Positions 25,591 through 32,689 of a stretch of 32,689 nt of DNA are shown piece by piece. The notes beneath the pieces are model-generated. The model was given only the letters and a program-made list of their open reading frames with translations, did no database searches and had not been told where the DNA came from. Source of the stretch: an uncultured Vibrio sp. (GTDB taxonomy: Bacteria > Pseudomonadota > Gammaproteobacteria > Enterobacterales > Vibrionaceae); the NCBI RefSeq assembly GCF_947488985.1, contig NZ_CANLBV010000039.1, positions 1 to 32,689 of the forward strand, read 5' to 3'. Made by a program: the position numbers and the translations under genes. Numbering within the stretch: the first letter of the stretch is position 1; each line of letters opens with the position of its first letter.

Positions 25591-26507
25591 TCAAGCGAGT
25601 GCCTTCTTCATTTGCTCAGCGACTTTATCTACCTTACCTAGACCAATGATCACTTGCAGGCCACCTTTACCAACCGTTACCACACCTTGAACCAGTAACA
25701 TGTACCAGTTAACCGCTAGTGGGTTTTGGCTTGATAGTACTAGGTCAACGAAACCTGCAGAGAAGCCGAAGCCTGCCATCCATTCCATGCTGGCTGCAAT
25801 GTAAAGCGATAGGCCTGTCAATACAGCGTGCAGTAGGAATAACACTGGTGCTAGGAACATGAAGCTGAACTCTAGCGGCTCTGTAATGCCAGTGAAGAAT
25901 GAAGCCATAGCTGCTCAGCACCAACTGCGCCCATGCTTTCTAGTTTAATACCCAGAACGATCAGAGCGTCGTAAACAGCTGGCCAGATGTAGAGTAGAGC
26001 AAAAGAGAGAGCCATACCAGCGATTGAAGTTAGGATAGGAACCAAACGCTTACCGCTGAAGAACGCTAAAGCTTGAGGAAGTTCAACGGTTGAGTAGCGG
26101 TTATAGATCTCAGCAGAGATGATACCCACAATGATACCTACGAATTGGTTGCTGATTTTGCCAAATGCCGCTGGCACTTCACTGAGTTCAACATTCATTA
26201 GCTGAGCAACAGAGCCCGGAGCAAGTAGCGTTGTGACGACGAGGAACATCACAAAACCAGACAGTGCCGCAGAACCATTCTTATCACGGCTCAAACCAAA
26301 TGAGACACCCACCGCGAACAGAACCGCCATGTTGTCGATGATCGCACCACCAGATTTGATCAAGAATGCGGCTAAGATACTTTCAGAACCCCAGCCAACA
26401 GGATCCAACCAATAGCCTATCCCCATAAGGATTGCCGCAGCGGGCAGTGTGGCTACGGGAACCATCAATGCTTTACCTACTTTTTGCATATACCCGAGTA
26501 TATTCAT
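25591..26507 (-). pseudogene. nagE: NagE-type PTS EIICB permease, broken by two internal deletions
   Basis: NagE-type permeases import and phosphorylate N-acetylglucosamine or related sugars. The 5' part (26507 down to about 25905) matches the N-terminal EIIC domain: GKALMVPVATLPAAAILMGI, NQFVGIIVGIISAE and FFSGKRLVPILTS. It stops after GAVGA. The reading then resumes in another frame at about 25905 with SFFTGITEPLEFSF, so roughly 90 residues are missing and the frame is shifted. At NWYMLLVQG it jumps directly to VVTVGKGGLQVIIG, which is the end of the EIIB domain. The last membrane part and most of EIIB, including the phosphorylated cysteine motif (CITRLR type), are gone. The ATG has AGGGGC upstream. 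It is next to a LysR remnant. Sugar specificity cannot be proved. Confidence 0.88.
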
Positions 26508-26579
26508 ATGTGCCCCTAAGTTTGTAATTAATTTTTTTTATATTTCTGCTCGTCAACGTATGGACTCAAAGATTGATCG

Positions 26580-27065
26580 AGGCAGGATTTTCATCAAAAT
26601 CATCTCGATGTCGCCATTTACTATGGTGCTGAAGACCTCAAATACATGCATCGACAGCGTCTGTTTGGTGAAAAATATATTCCGGTGTGTACGCCGAGTT
26701 ACGCGGCTGAACACGACATCTTTGATGATGGCTTAGAATCGTTGCACCGGATTAATTTCATTCATGCACTAGGGTCAGATGTATGGCAGCGTTGGATTAA
26801 ACACCATGGCTTGGATGTGAATTTGTTTGAGCAATTTTATTGCTTGAGCCACCGGGATATGGGCGTAAGAAGTGCCCTCAGCAATATCGGTGTCGCGATG
26901 GGGCGCTATCATTTTGTTAAGCAGTACATTGAGACCGGTGAGCTCATAACGCCTTATCCGAGTATGGATACAGATCAAGGGTATGACTTAATCTGTCCGC
27001 TAGGCACGGAAAAACGCCCTAAGGTAAGAACCTTTATTAAGTGGTTAGAGGGGCAGTTGCGCTAG
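26580..27065 (+). pseudogene. LysR-type regulator remnant, C-terminal substrate-binding half
   Basis: The reading frame from about 26580 gives DFHQNHLDVAIYYGAEDL and then LFGEKYIPVCTPSYA, the usual LysR effector-domain blocks, and ends normally after HFVKQYIETGELITPYPS and KTFIKWLEG-like RTFIKWLEGQLR. An in-frame stop lies at 26574. No helix-turn-helix or first half of the effector domain is present in any frame upstream. It is oriented away from the broken PTS gene, as a divergent regulator would be. The first ATG (26646) is internal and should not be taken as a real start. The fragment cannot bind DNA as LysR. Confidence 0.8.
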
Positions 27066-27171
27066 GTTAGTTAATTTAGCAATTAGATAGTTCAAAACAG
27101 AATTTATTATCTTTATAACCACCCATCATAATAAGCCATATAAATAACGGATTATAGAATAAGGCATTATT

Positions 27172-27336
27172 ATGAAAATTGCTCTCATCATTGCGGTTTT
27201 ACTGCAGATAGGCCAAGCGGTCATTTCGTCAGGGTTGACTCGTTCGTTGGCTGAGCTCACCGCATTTGTTTTGGTTGTGGTATTGGTTTTGATGGAAAGA
27301 GAGCGCAAGAAGAGTGATAAGCCCCTGTTTGAATAG
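27172..27336 (+). CDS. Small membrane protein, 54 residues, unrecognised
   Basis: I do not recognise this protein. It begins MKIALIIAVLLQIGQAVISS, a membrane segment, and has a second one at about 30-42 (TAFVLVVVLVLM), followed by a charged tail ERERKKSDKPLFE. AAGG lies seven bases before the ATG, and a strong terminator follows 44 bases after the stop, so this is a complete small transcription unit. It is too short for usual ORF cut-offs. Function unknown. Confidence 0.72.
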   Translation: MKIALIIAVLLQIGQAVISSGLTRSLAELTAFVLVVVLVLMERERKKSDKPLFE

Positions 27337-27355
27337 TAGTTTGGTCAATATAGGT

Positions 27356-27383
27356 GATAAACGATAAACGATAAACGATAAAG
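27356..27383. repeat. Tandem heptamer GATAAAC
   Basis: Three exact GATAAAC units and a fourth, GATAAAG, run head to tail directly before a terminator stem. The short unit could vary in number by replication slippage. Confidence 0.8.
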
Positions 27384-27413
27384 GCAAAGTCCATACGAGC
27401 TTTGCCTTTTTGT
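27380..27413 (+). terminator. Rho-independent terminator after the 54-residue protein gene
   Basis: AAAGGCAAAG (27380-27389) pairs perfectly with CTTTGCCTTT (27400-27409), followed by TTGTTTTG. Its A-rich left arm may also serve the convergent YeiH gene. Confidence 0.85.
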
Positions 27414-27456
27414 TTTGTTGTTCGCTATTTTTGCGAGCGGCTAAGTTTTAGGTAGA

Positions 27457-28377
27457 TTAAGCGAGGGTTAACCATGCTAACGAACCTGTAGAAATCATCA
27501 CCCACATCGAAATACCAAACATCAATGGTTTCGGCCCTGCAGCTTTTAACTTTTCAACTGAAATACCACAGCCAATTAAGAACAAACACACCACCAGTGC
27601 TCGCTTAGACACATCAAAGATCCCCTGATACACCATCTCAAATTGTGGCAGTAAGTCACTCACTGCGATAGCAGCGCAATAGAGGAAAATGAAGTAGGGA
27701 ACCGTAACATTCTTTTGATCGCTCTTGAAGATCATAGCGCTGACCAAAGCAATTGGAATGATCCAAAGTGCACGCGCTAGCTTAAGTGTTGTTGCGGTAG
27801 TCAGTGCTTCTTCGCCATAAGCCGAAGCTGCACCTACTACAGAAGATGTATCGTGAATCGCGATGGCTGCCCAAGTACCAAATGTTTGTTGGCTTAATTC
27901 AAGCGCGTGACCAATCATCGGGAATAAGAATAGAGCGACTGAGTTCAACACGAAGACCGTGGCTAACGCCAAACCAATCTGTTCATCCTCTGCTTTGATT
28001 GCAGGTGCCACTGCTGCTATCGCACTACCACCACAAATCGCTGTACCAGAAGAGATAAGGTAGCCCGTTGTGCGGTCTAGCCCTATCCGTTTAGCCAAGA
28101 ACCAACCAATGACCAATGTACCGATAATCGTCGTTACAATGAGCCCAATACCATCGCCTGTTACCGCTAATGCTTTTTCAAAATGAATGCCAAAGCCCAA
28201 GCCGACAATCGAGTAAGCCAACAGCTTCTTGGTGATTTTGCCGATCGCTATGTGGTCAGGGACTAGCCCTAAACTTGCAAGCAGGAAACCGATAACAAGC
28301 GCTGTCGGGGAGCTGACCCAAGGCGTTAAGCAAAACAGCGCGGCAAGATAAAACGAAACGGACTTTTTTAGATGCAT
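27457..28377 (-). CDS. YeiH/UPF0324 family putative sulfate exporter
   Basis: This family of inner-membrane proteins is named putative sulfate exporter, with little direct proof. The 306-residue protein is almost entirely membrane helices (about 9-10). Family blocks are [64 protein letters not shown] and LFLIGCGIS. It reads alone on the minus strand. In E. coli yeiH is next to the LysR gene yieE; here the nearest LysR is a remnant about 400 bases away, pointing the other way, and appears related to sugar uptake instead. No strong ribosome site was seen at the ATG. Confidence 0.85.
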   Translation of the reverse strand: MHLKKSVSFYLAALFCLTPWVSSPTALVIGFLLASLGLVPDHIAIGKITKKLLAYSIVGLGFGIHFEKALAVTGDGIGLIVTTIIGTLVIGWFLAKRIGLDRTTGYLISSGTAICGGSAIAAVAPAIKAEDEQIGLALATVFVLNSVALFLFPMIGHALELSQQTFGTWAAIAIHDTSSVVGAASAYGEEALTTATTLKLARALWIIPIALVSAMIFKSDQKNVTVPYFIFLYCAAIAVSDLLPQFEMVYQGIFDVSKRALVVCLFLIGCGISVEKLKAAGPKPLMFGISMWVMISTGSLAWLTLA

Positions 28378-28577
28378 TATATTCAGGTTGTCATGTTAGT
28401 CATGGCGCGGGCGGAGAACGCGACCATCTATTCAATAGTGATTAATGGACTTCAATAGGCATTAATAAGCCATGAGGGCGTAAGTTGAACAAGCGTTATT
28501 TACATCAAACGCTTGCTCAATCAGTGCAACGGGCTGGGCTGGATAGGGCTTGGCTAGCACAACTTAACGAGTACGAT

Positions 28578-30452
28578 TTAGCGTAGCGGCCCACGAAGCT
28601 CGGTTACCGCTTGATGAAGTACCTCACAAGAGGCATCCTTGGCTAAAATCGGCTTACCTGCTTCAACCTCTAACTTTCGCCAGAGTGGGGTGGGTAACCC
28701 TGTGCACGCGCGCCCTTTGAAGCGGCTTAAGTAGCTGCCCCATAGTCCTTTAAGTGCCATTGGAATGACCGGGACTGGGGAACGTTTGATGATCAGCTCC
28801 ATACCGCGCATGAATTCGGCGACTTCGCCATCAGACGTCAGTCTCCCTTCTGGGAAAATACACACGATATGCCCTTCATTCAGGGCCTGTTCAACCTCTT
28901 TAAAAGCATGGCGAATTGAACGTCGATTGGTTGAGGAGATAGGGATCACGCCCGCTCTTTGTAAGAAGCCTCTCAATAGTGGCAGCTTGGTGTAGTCCTC
29001 TTCCATCACGAAGCGAATTAAGCGCGGGCAAACTGCGCTCAGCAGCAGCGCATCCATATAACTGACATGGTTGCACACAATCAACGCTCCTCCTTGCTCT
29101 GGGAGGTGATGCAAATTTTTGTGCTTAATTCGATATATGGTATGTGTCACGACCCAGGTGAAGAAACGGCAGACATAGATAGGCACCTGATAAAACAGGT
29201 ACAGCATCACCAAGGTATTGAGCACCGCCAATAACATAAACAACTGCGGAATAGAAAGCTCAAGAACGCTCAGGCAAACAATACCTAAAACCGCACTTCC
29301 CACCATGAACAGGGAGTTATAAATATTAAGTCCAGCAATCACTTGCGCTCGTTCATCTGGCTTAGCACGCAGTTGCATTAGGGAATACAGCGGAACAATA
29401 AACACCCCGCCCGACATCCCAAGCAGTAGTAGATAAGCAAACAGAGGCCATAATTCGGAATGCTGAATAAACTCGCTAAATGAAACAAATTGAGGAAGGG
29501 AGCCGGGAATCGACATCGCCATCAATAGACCGAATATTGAGATCCCCATGCTGCCCATTGGCACGATGCCGATTTCAATTCGATGGTTGGACAGCTTATC
29601 GCAAGCTAATGAGCCGATCGCAATCCCCACCGAGAATAGGGCCAGTAAAAACGCGACGGACGCTTCTGTGCCGTTGAGATGCAGCTTTGTAAAATTTGGA
29701 AACTGAGTCAGATAAGCCGCCCCAAGGAACCAGAACCAACTGATTGACATTAGAGCTTGGAACGTCGGGCGATCTTTTTTAGCAATGGCGAGTGTGGTAC
29801 GGGTCAGTTTTACCGGTTGCCATTTCACTTTTAGATCGGGGGCATGGCTTGGTGCCTCGGGAATAAAACAGCTCGATACATAGCCAAAAACCGCAAACGA
29901 AACGATGCATACTGCGGCAACAAATTTGGCGTTCTCTTCTGATGCAATAATGCCAGCGGCGAGGGTGCCAATCAGGATCGCCAAGAACGTGCCTGTTTCA
30001 ACCAAGGCATTGCCCGAGACCAGCTCTTTGGTTTCTAATTGTTGTGGAAGTAGGGCGTATTTAACTGGGCCAAAAAAGGCACTTTGCGTGCCCATGAGAA
30101 ACAGCAGCAGCAGTAATATCCCGTAACTTTCGTAGATAAAGCCAACCGCACCCAGCGACATGATCACCACTTCAAGAATTTTGACCTTACGGATGAACCA
30201 AGATTTCTCGTATTTGTCAGCCAGTACACCAGCGAGCGCAGAAAAAAGGAAGAAGGGTAAGATAAATAGCCCAGCAGCCAAATTGATGAACAAATTACTC
30301 GAAATAGGCAGTGTGTCTACGCTTGCGAAAGCGACGAACAGCAACAGAACATTTTTGAATATATTGTCATTAAAGGCTCCCAGAAACTGAGTAATAAAAT
30401 AGGGTAGGAACCTTTTTTGTATTAACAGCGAAGATTGGCTGTTGTTGTTCAT
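28578..30452 (-). CDS. LplT-like MFS transporter fused to a PlsC-type acyltransferase
   Basis: The first 400 or so residues form a 12-helix MFS domain like the lysophospholipid flippase LplT (QFLGAFNDNIFKN, AGVLADKYEKS, FFGPVKYALLP). From about 435 there is a 1-acylglycerol-phosphate acyltransferase domain with the HX4D motif NHVSYMD, FPEGRLTSDGE, and PVIPMALKGLWGS. E. coli has LplT separate from Aas, which also has an acyl-ACP synthetase domain; that domain is absent here (624 residues). Likely role: bring lysophospholipid to the inner leaflet and re-acylate it, using acyl donor made elsewhere; this is inference. AAGGAAAG precedes the ATG. It is 17 bases after the TetR gene and probably co-transcribed. 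Confidence 0.87.
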   Translation of the reverse strand: MNNNSQSSLLIQKRFLPYFITQFLGAFNDNIFKNVLLLFVAFASVDTLPISSNLFINLAAGLFILPFFLFSALAGVLADKYEKSWFIRKVKILEVVIMSLGAVGFIYESYGILLLLLFLMGTQSAFFGPVKYALLPQQLETKELVSGNALVETGTFLAILIGTLAAGIIASEENAKFVAAVCIVSFAVFGYVSSCFIPEAPSHAPDLKVKWQPVKLTRTTLAIAKKDRPTFQALMSISWFWFLGAAYLTQFPNFTKLHLNGTEASVAFLLALFSVGIAIGSLACDKLSNHRIEIGIVPMGSMGISIFGLLMAMSIPGSLPQFVSFSEFIQHSELWPLFAYLLLLGMSGGVFIVPLYSLMQLRAKPDERAQVIAGLNIYNSLFMVGSAVLGIVCLSVLELSIPQLFMLLAVLNTLVMLYLFYQVPIYVCRFFTWVVTHTIYRIKHKNLHHLPEQGGALIVCNHVSYMDALLLSAVCPRLIRFVMEEDYTKLPLLRGFLQRAGVIPISSTNRRSIRHAFKEVEQALNEGHIVCIFPEGRLTSDGEVAEFMRGMELIIKRSPVPVIPMALKGLWGSYLSRFKGRACTGLPTPLWRKLEVEAGKPILAKDASCEVLHQAVTELRGPLR

Positions 30453-30469
30453 TGTCTTTCCTTGGATGG

Positions 30470-31060
30470 TTACCAGTTGGTTAAGTAGTTTGAGACTAGG
30501 TTATTAATCAATTCTTTACCATCGATAGGTTCCGATGCAAAAAATTTATCATCCACGCTAAGCAGAGTGATTCCGTGTACTCCAGACCATAAAACTCGGC
30601 TGGCTTTGACGACTTCACTGGCTGTGTGTTCAGGTGCAATCGTGATCAAGAGCTTCTCTAAACGGCCTGTCATCCTATCGATGCGGTTTGATTGCCACTC
30701 GGGAAGGTTTTCACCATTCATTTTGTGGTCAAAGATAAGATGCCAGCGGTGAGGGTGCTTTTGGGCGAAATCGTGGTAGCAGTACGCAAGGTTAAATAAC
30801 GCTTCTTGGGGAGTACTTGATTGTTCTACGACGATAGCCGATTCAGCCGACAACTCATCAAGTGTTTGAGCCACAATATGCAAAAGCAATAGGTTATAGT
30901 TACCAAATACATTCACTAAAGTGCTCGGTACATAACCTATCATACTGGCGATTTTACGTAGACTGAGCTCGTGATAGGAGTGCTGCTCTAAGAAGTCGAT
31001 TGCAGTATCTAAGGTAAGCTGAATCAACTGCTCTCGAGTATGATCATTTCTTCGTGCCAT
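30470..31060 (-). CDS. TetR-family transcriptional regulator
   Basis: TetR proteins are dimeric repressors released by a ligand. The N-terminal helix-turn-helix is at about 28-58 (LSLRKIASMIGYVPSTLVNVFGNY split over two helices). The C-terminal half carries SRVLWSGVHGITLL, the WHG-type ligand domain found in many TetR proteins. At 196 residues it is typical in length. It is first gene of an operon with the MFS-acyltransferase fusion, 17 bases apart, so it likely regulates that operon and itself; a lipid or fatty-acid ligand is a guess. The divergent gene encodes a Tim44-like protein across about 200 bases. Confidence 0.88.
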   Translation of the reverse strand: MARRNDHTREQLIQLTLDTAIDFLEQHSYHELSLRKIASMIGYVPSTLVNVFGNYNLLLLHIVAQTLDELSAESAIVVEQSSTPQEALFNLAYCYHDFAQKHPHRWHLIFDHKMNGENLPEWQSNRIDRMTGRLEKLLITIAPEHTASEVVKASRVLWSGVHGITLLSVDDKFFASEPIDGKELINNLVSNYLTNW

Positions 31061-31078
31061 GATTCGGTTATAGTTAAT

Positions 31079-31089
31079 GAACGTTGTTC
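31079..31089. promoter_or_regulatory. Possible TetR operator
   Basis: GAAC-GTT-GTTC is a short perfect inverted repeat 18 bases upstream of the tetR start, where an autorepression site would be expected. Its arms are only four bases and chance is a real possibility. Confidence 0.25.
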
Positions 31090-31258
31090 GATATTTTATA
31101 TGCTGCTCCTGATTGCCGTCAATCCCTTAACAAATTCAGTTACTAGCTAATAGCCGCAATATTATGATACATGTGTAATCGCTGTGAATATTTCATTGTT
31201 GTTTATTAACGAGTATGATTAAGGTGTCGAAAGATAAAGAAACCTATAAAGGATAACA

Positions 31259-32185
31259 ATGAAACGATTTTTCTCACTAGTCGCGATCTTGATGGTATCG
31301 GTCGCGATGACACCAATCGCGGAAGCGAAAAAGTTTGGTGGTGGTAAGTCTTTTGGTAAGAGTTTCAAAACGGCTCCTGCTCCCAAACAGCAACAACAGA
31401 ACACTAACTCGATCCGACAAGATCAAGCTGGTAAAAACACAGCGGCTAACTCTAGCAAGAAAGGCCTTATGGGCGGTCTGTTAGGTGGTCTACTTGCGGG
31501 TGGCTTGTTAGCCGCATTCTTTGGTGGCGCATTTGAAGGTATCCAGTTTATGGATATCCTAATCATGGGTCTGATTGCTTTCCTAGCGTTTAAATTCCTA
31601 CGCGGAATGTTGGGTGCAAAGCAGGGTTCAATGAATCAGCAGAATGCCCGTGGTCAGCAGCCAGCATTCGGTGGTATGGGTCAAAACAAGTTTGAACAAC
31701 CTAAGCAACAGCCTAATGTTCATAACTTCGAGCAAGCACAACCTCAATCGCAAGCTCACTCACCAAATGGTGCGGCTGGTTTCGGTTTTGGTGCACAAAG
31801 CGATGTTCCACATAACTATCCACCGGGCTTTGATCAAGCGGCCTTCATCAATGGCTCTCGTGAGCACTACCGTACACTGCAAGGTGCATGGAACCACAAC
31901 GAGTTAAACACGATTGAAGAGTACGTATCTCCAAGCCTATTTGAAGACCTAAAAGCTGAACGTAATAAGCTAGACGGTGAACAGCACACCGACGTCATGT
32001 ATGTTGATGCTGAAATCGTTCGTGCAGATCACGATGGCAGCAAAGCGCAGTTAAGCCTACAGTTTAGTGGTCGTTACCGTGATACAGCGGATGGCGTTGA
32101 AGAAGATATCACGGATATCTGGCACTTAGAGCGTGATTTAACCACAGACAATGCGCCTTGGCTAATTGTTGGTATTCAAGGTTAA
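31259..32185 (+). CDS. Tim44-like domain protein, exported or membrane-anchored
   Basis: The 308-residue protein has an N-terminal signal (FFSLVAILMVSVAMTPIAEA), a Gly/Lys/Gln-rich stretch, and two hydrophobic segments at about 70-90 (MGGLLGGLLAGGLLAAFFGG) and 97-112 (MDILIMGLIAFLAFKFL). A Gln/Asn-rich linker follows. The C-terminal domain (about 190-308) is Tim44-like, with FINGSREHYRTLQGAWN, YVSPSLFEDLKAE, and ITDIWHLERDL. In mitochondria this fold binds membranes at the import motor; the role of bacterial versions is not settled. AAAGGATAA lies upstream of the ATG. It is monocistronic, diverging from tetR, and ends in a strong terminator. Confidence 0.85.
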   Translation: MKRFFSLVAILMVSVAMTPIAEAKKFGGGKSFGKSFKTAPAPKQQQQNTNSIRQDQAGKNTAANSSKKGLMGGLLGGLLAGGLLAAFFGGAFEGIQFMDILIMGLIAFLAFKFLRGMLGAKQGSMNQQNARGQQPAFGGMGQNKFEQPKQQPNVHNFEQAQPQSQAHSPNGAAGFGFGAQSDVPHNYPPGFDQAAFINGSREHYRTLQGAWNHNELNTIEEYVSPSLFEDLKAERNKLDGEQHTDVMYVDAEIVRADHDGSKAQLSLQFSGRYRDTADGVEEDITDIWHLERDLTTDNAPWLIVGIQG

Positions 32186-32235
32186 TCTCAATAGTTAACT
32201 AAAAATGAGTTAACGAGACATTACTTTGATTATTG

Positions 32236-32271
32236 AAAGCCCCTACGGAGAAATCTGTAGGGGCTTTTTTG
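32236..32271 (+). terminator. Rho-independent terminator after the Tim44-like gene
   Basis: AAAGCCCCTAC (32236-32246) pairs perfectly with GTAGGGGCTTT (32257-32267), followed by TTTTG. Confidence 0.92.
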
Positions 32272-32385
32272 TGTCTGGTTGTTTGGAACTGTAAATTCTA
32301 AGAAGGGCGTTTGCTTTCGGCTTACAGGAGATGTGGTTCTGTAGATATTCAGTCGGGGTATCTAACCAAGATAGAGGTGTTAATC

Positions 32386-32511
32386 GTGACGACTGAGTTT
32401 TTCGTTCCAATACTAGAACCTGAAATACCACTACAGCAGAAACAACAAATAGTGGGTGAGTGTGAAGAGCATGTATCTACAAACTGCTCAGGTTGCGCTG
32501 CTTACTTGTAA
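32386..32511 (+). CDS. Possible 41-residue cysteine-containing peptide
   Basis: I do not recognise it. Read from GTG at 32386 it gives TTEFFVPILEPEIPLQQKQQ (after the start) and then a C-terminal part with GECEEH, NCSGC and AAYL. Three Cys and one His could bind metal, but this is only a pattern. AGAGGTG lies about six bases before the GTG. A longer reading from 32311 has no ribosome site. No terminator was seen. It lies alone between the Tim44-like gene and a repeat copy. Confidence 0.4.
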   Translation: MTTEFFVPILEPEIPLQQKQQIVGECEEHVSTNCSGCAAYL

Positions 32512-32615
32512 TGTGAACGCCACCTGGAAGTTTGGAGAGACTGAGCACTCAGTGATCCTAAAGAGATTCAATCTTGTTGTGAGATCTACGGATAGAAGTT
32601 TGAAGTGTTGAACTT

Positions 32616-32689
32616 ATACCAATCTAAGTAAAAATATGATCTAATTGAGGCTGTTACTTCTTCGTGAAAAAAGACGCTATGGACAGCCT
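32616..32689 (+). repeat. Dispersed Vibrio repeat, cut by the window edge
   Basis: It begins TTATACCAATCTAAGTAAAA, sharing ATACCAATC and AGTAAA with the elements at 2966 and 16191 but then diverging. Only the left end is visible. Confidence 0.5.

Noticed and set aside
26646..27065. An intact 139-residue gene starting at ATG 26646
   Set aside because: Homology to the LysR effector domain extends upstream of this ATG in the same frame, so the start is internal to a truncated gene.
1..32689. CRISPR arrays, tRNA or rRNA genes, prophage or integron recombination sites
   Set aside because: No regularly spaced direct repeats, cloverleaf-like segments, integrase genes or attC-like palindromes with flanking cassettes were seen by reading.

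Overview
The window looks like chromosome I of a marine Vibrio, probably near the Splendidus clade. The gene order tig-clpP-clpX-lon-hupB-ppiD-comEA is the order I recall for Vibrio. The six-gene menF-D-H-B-C-E cluster, a rhombosortase-like protease and copies of a repeat starting ATACCAATC point the same way. This placement rests on protein resemblance and gene order from memory; no database search was made.

Left part (1-3994): the C-terminal three quarters of a SelO pseudokinase runs in from the left edge, with a damaged or foreign start. It is followed by an HflX-family GTPase with an acidic insert, a dispersed-repeat copy, a probable small basic protein on the minus strand, and about 750 bases without a convincing gene.

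Central proteostasis block (3995-12946): trigger factor, ClpP, ClpX, Lon, HU-beta, PpiD and a ComEA-like DNA-binding protein all read rightward. Rho-independent terminators follow clpX, lon, hupB and ppiD, and a sigma-32-like promoter lies before lon. Folding, energy-dependent proteolysis, nucleoid structure and periplasmic chaperoning are thus grouped, with competence DNA uptake at the end.

Nucleotide and RNA block (13022-17744): a rhombosortase-like protease and a DTW-domain tRNA-modification protein diverge from starts about 10 bases apart. On the minus strand come a dGTPase-family HD protein, the HD 5'-nucleotidase YfbR and the transaminase AlaA. A complete MITE-like element of about 174 bp sits immediately upstream of the yfbR ribosome binding site.

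Menaquinone operon (18018-25465): menF, menD, menH, menB, menC and menE carry chorismate through isochorismate, SEPHCHC, SHCHC, o-succinylbenzoate and OSB-CoA to DHNA-CoA. An internal terminator-like hairpin precedes menC, and a 20-bp palindrome separates menC from menE. menA and the final methyltransferase gene are not in the window.

Right part (25591-32689): a NagE-type PTS permease broken by two internal deletions lies next to the C-terminal remnant of a LysR regulator. After these come a 54-residue membrane peptide, a YeiH-family permease, a TetR regulator in an operon with an LplT-like/acyltransferase fusion, a Tim44-like secreted or membrane protein, a possible 41-residue cysteine-containing peptide and another repeat copy at the edge.

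Most of the window is conserved core genome. I found no clear undescribed multi-gene system. The most interesting points are the yfbR-dgt pair behind a MITE, the decaying sugar-uptake locus, the damaged selO start and the small unrecognised genes.
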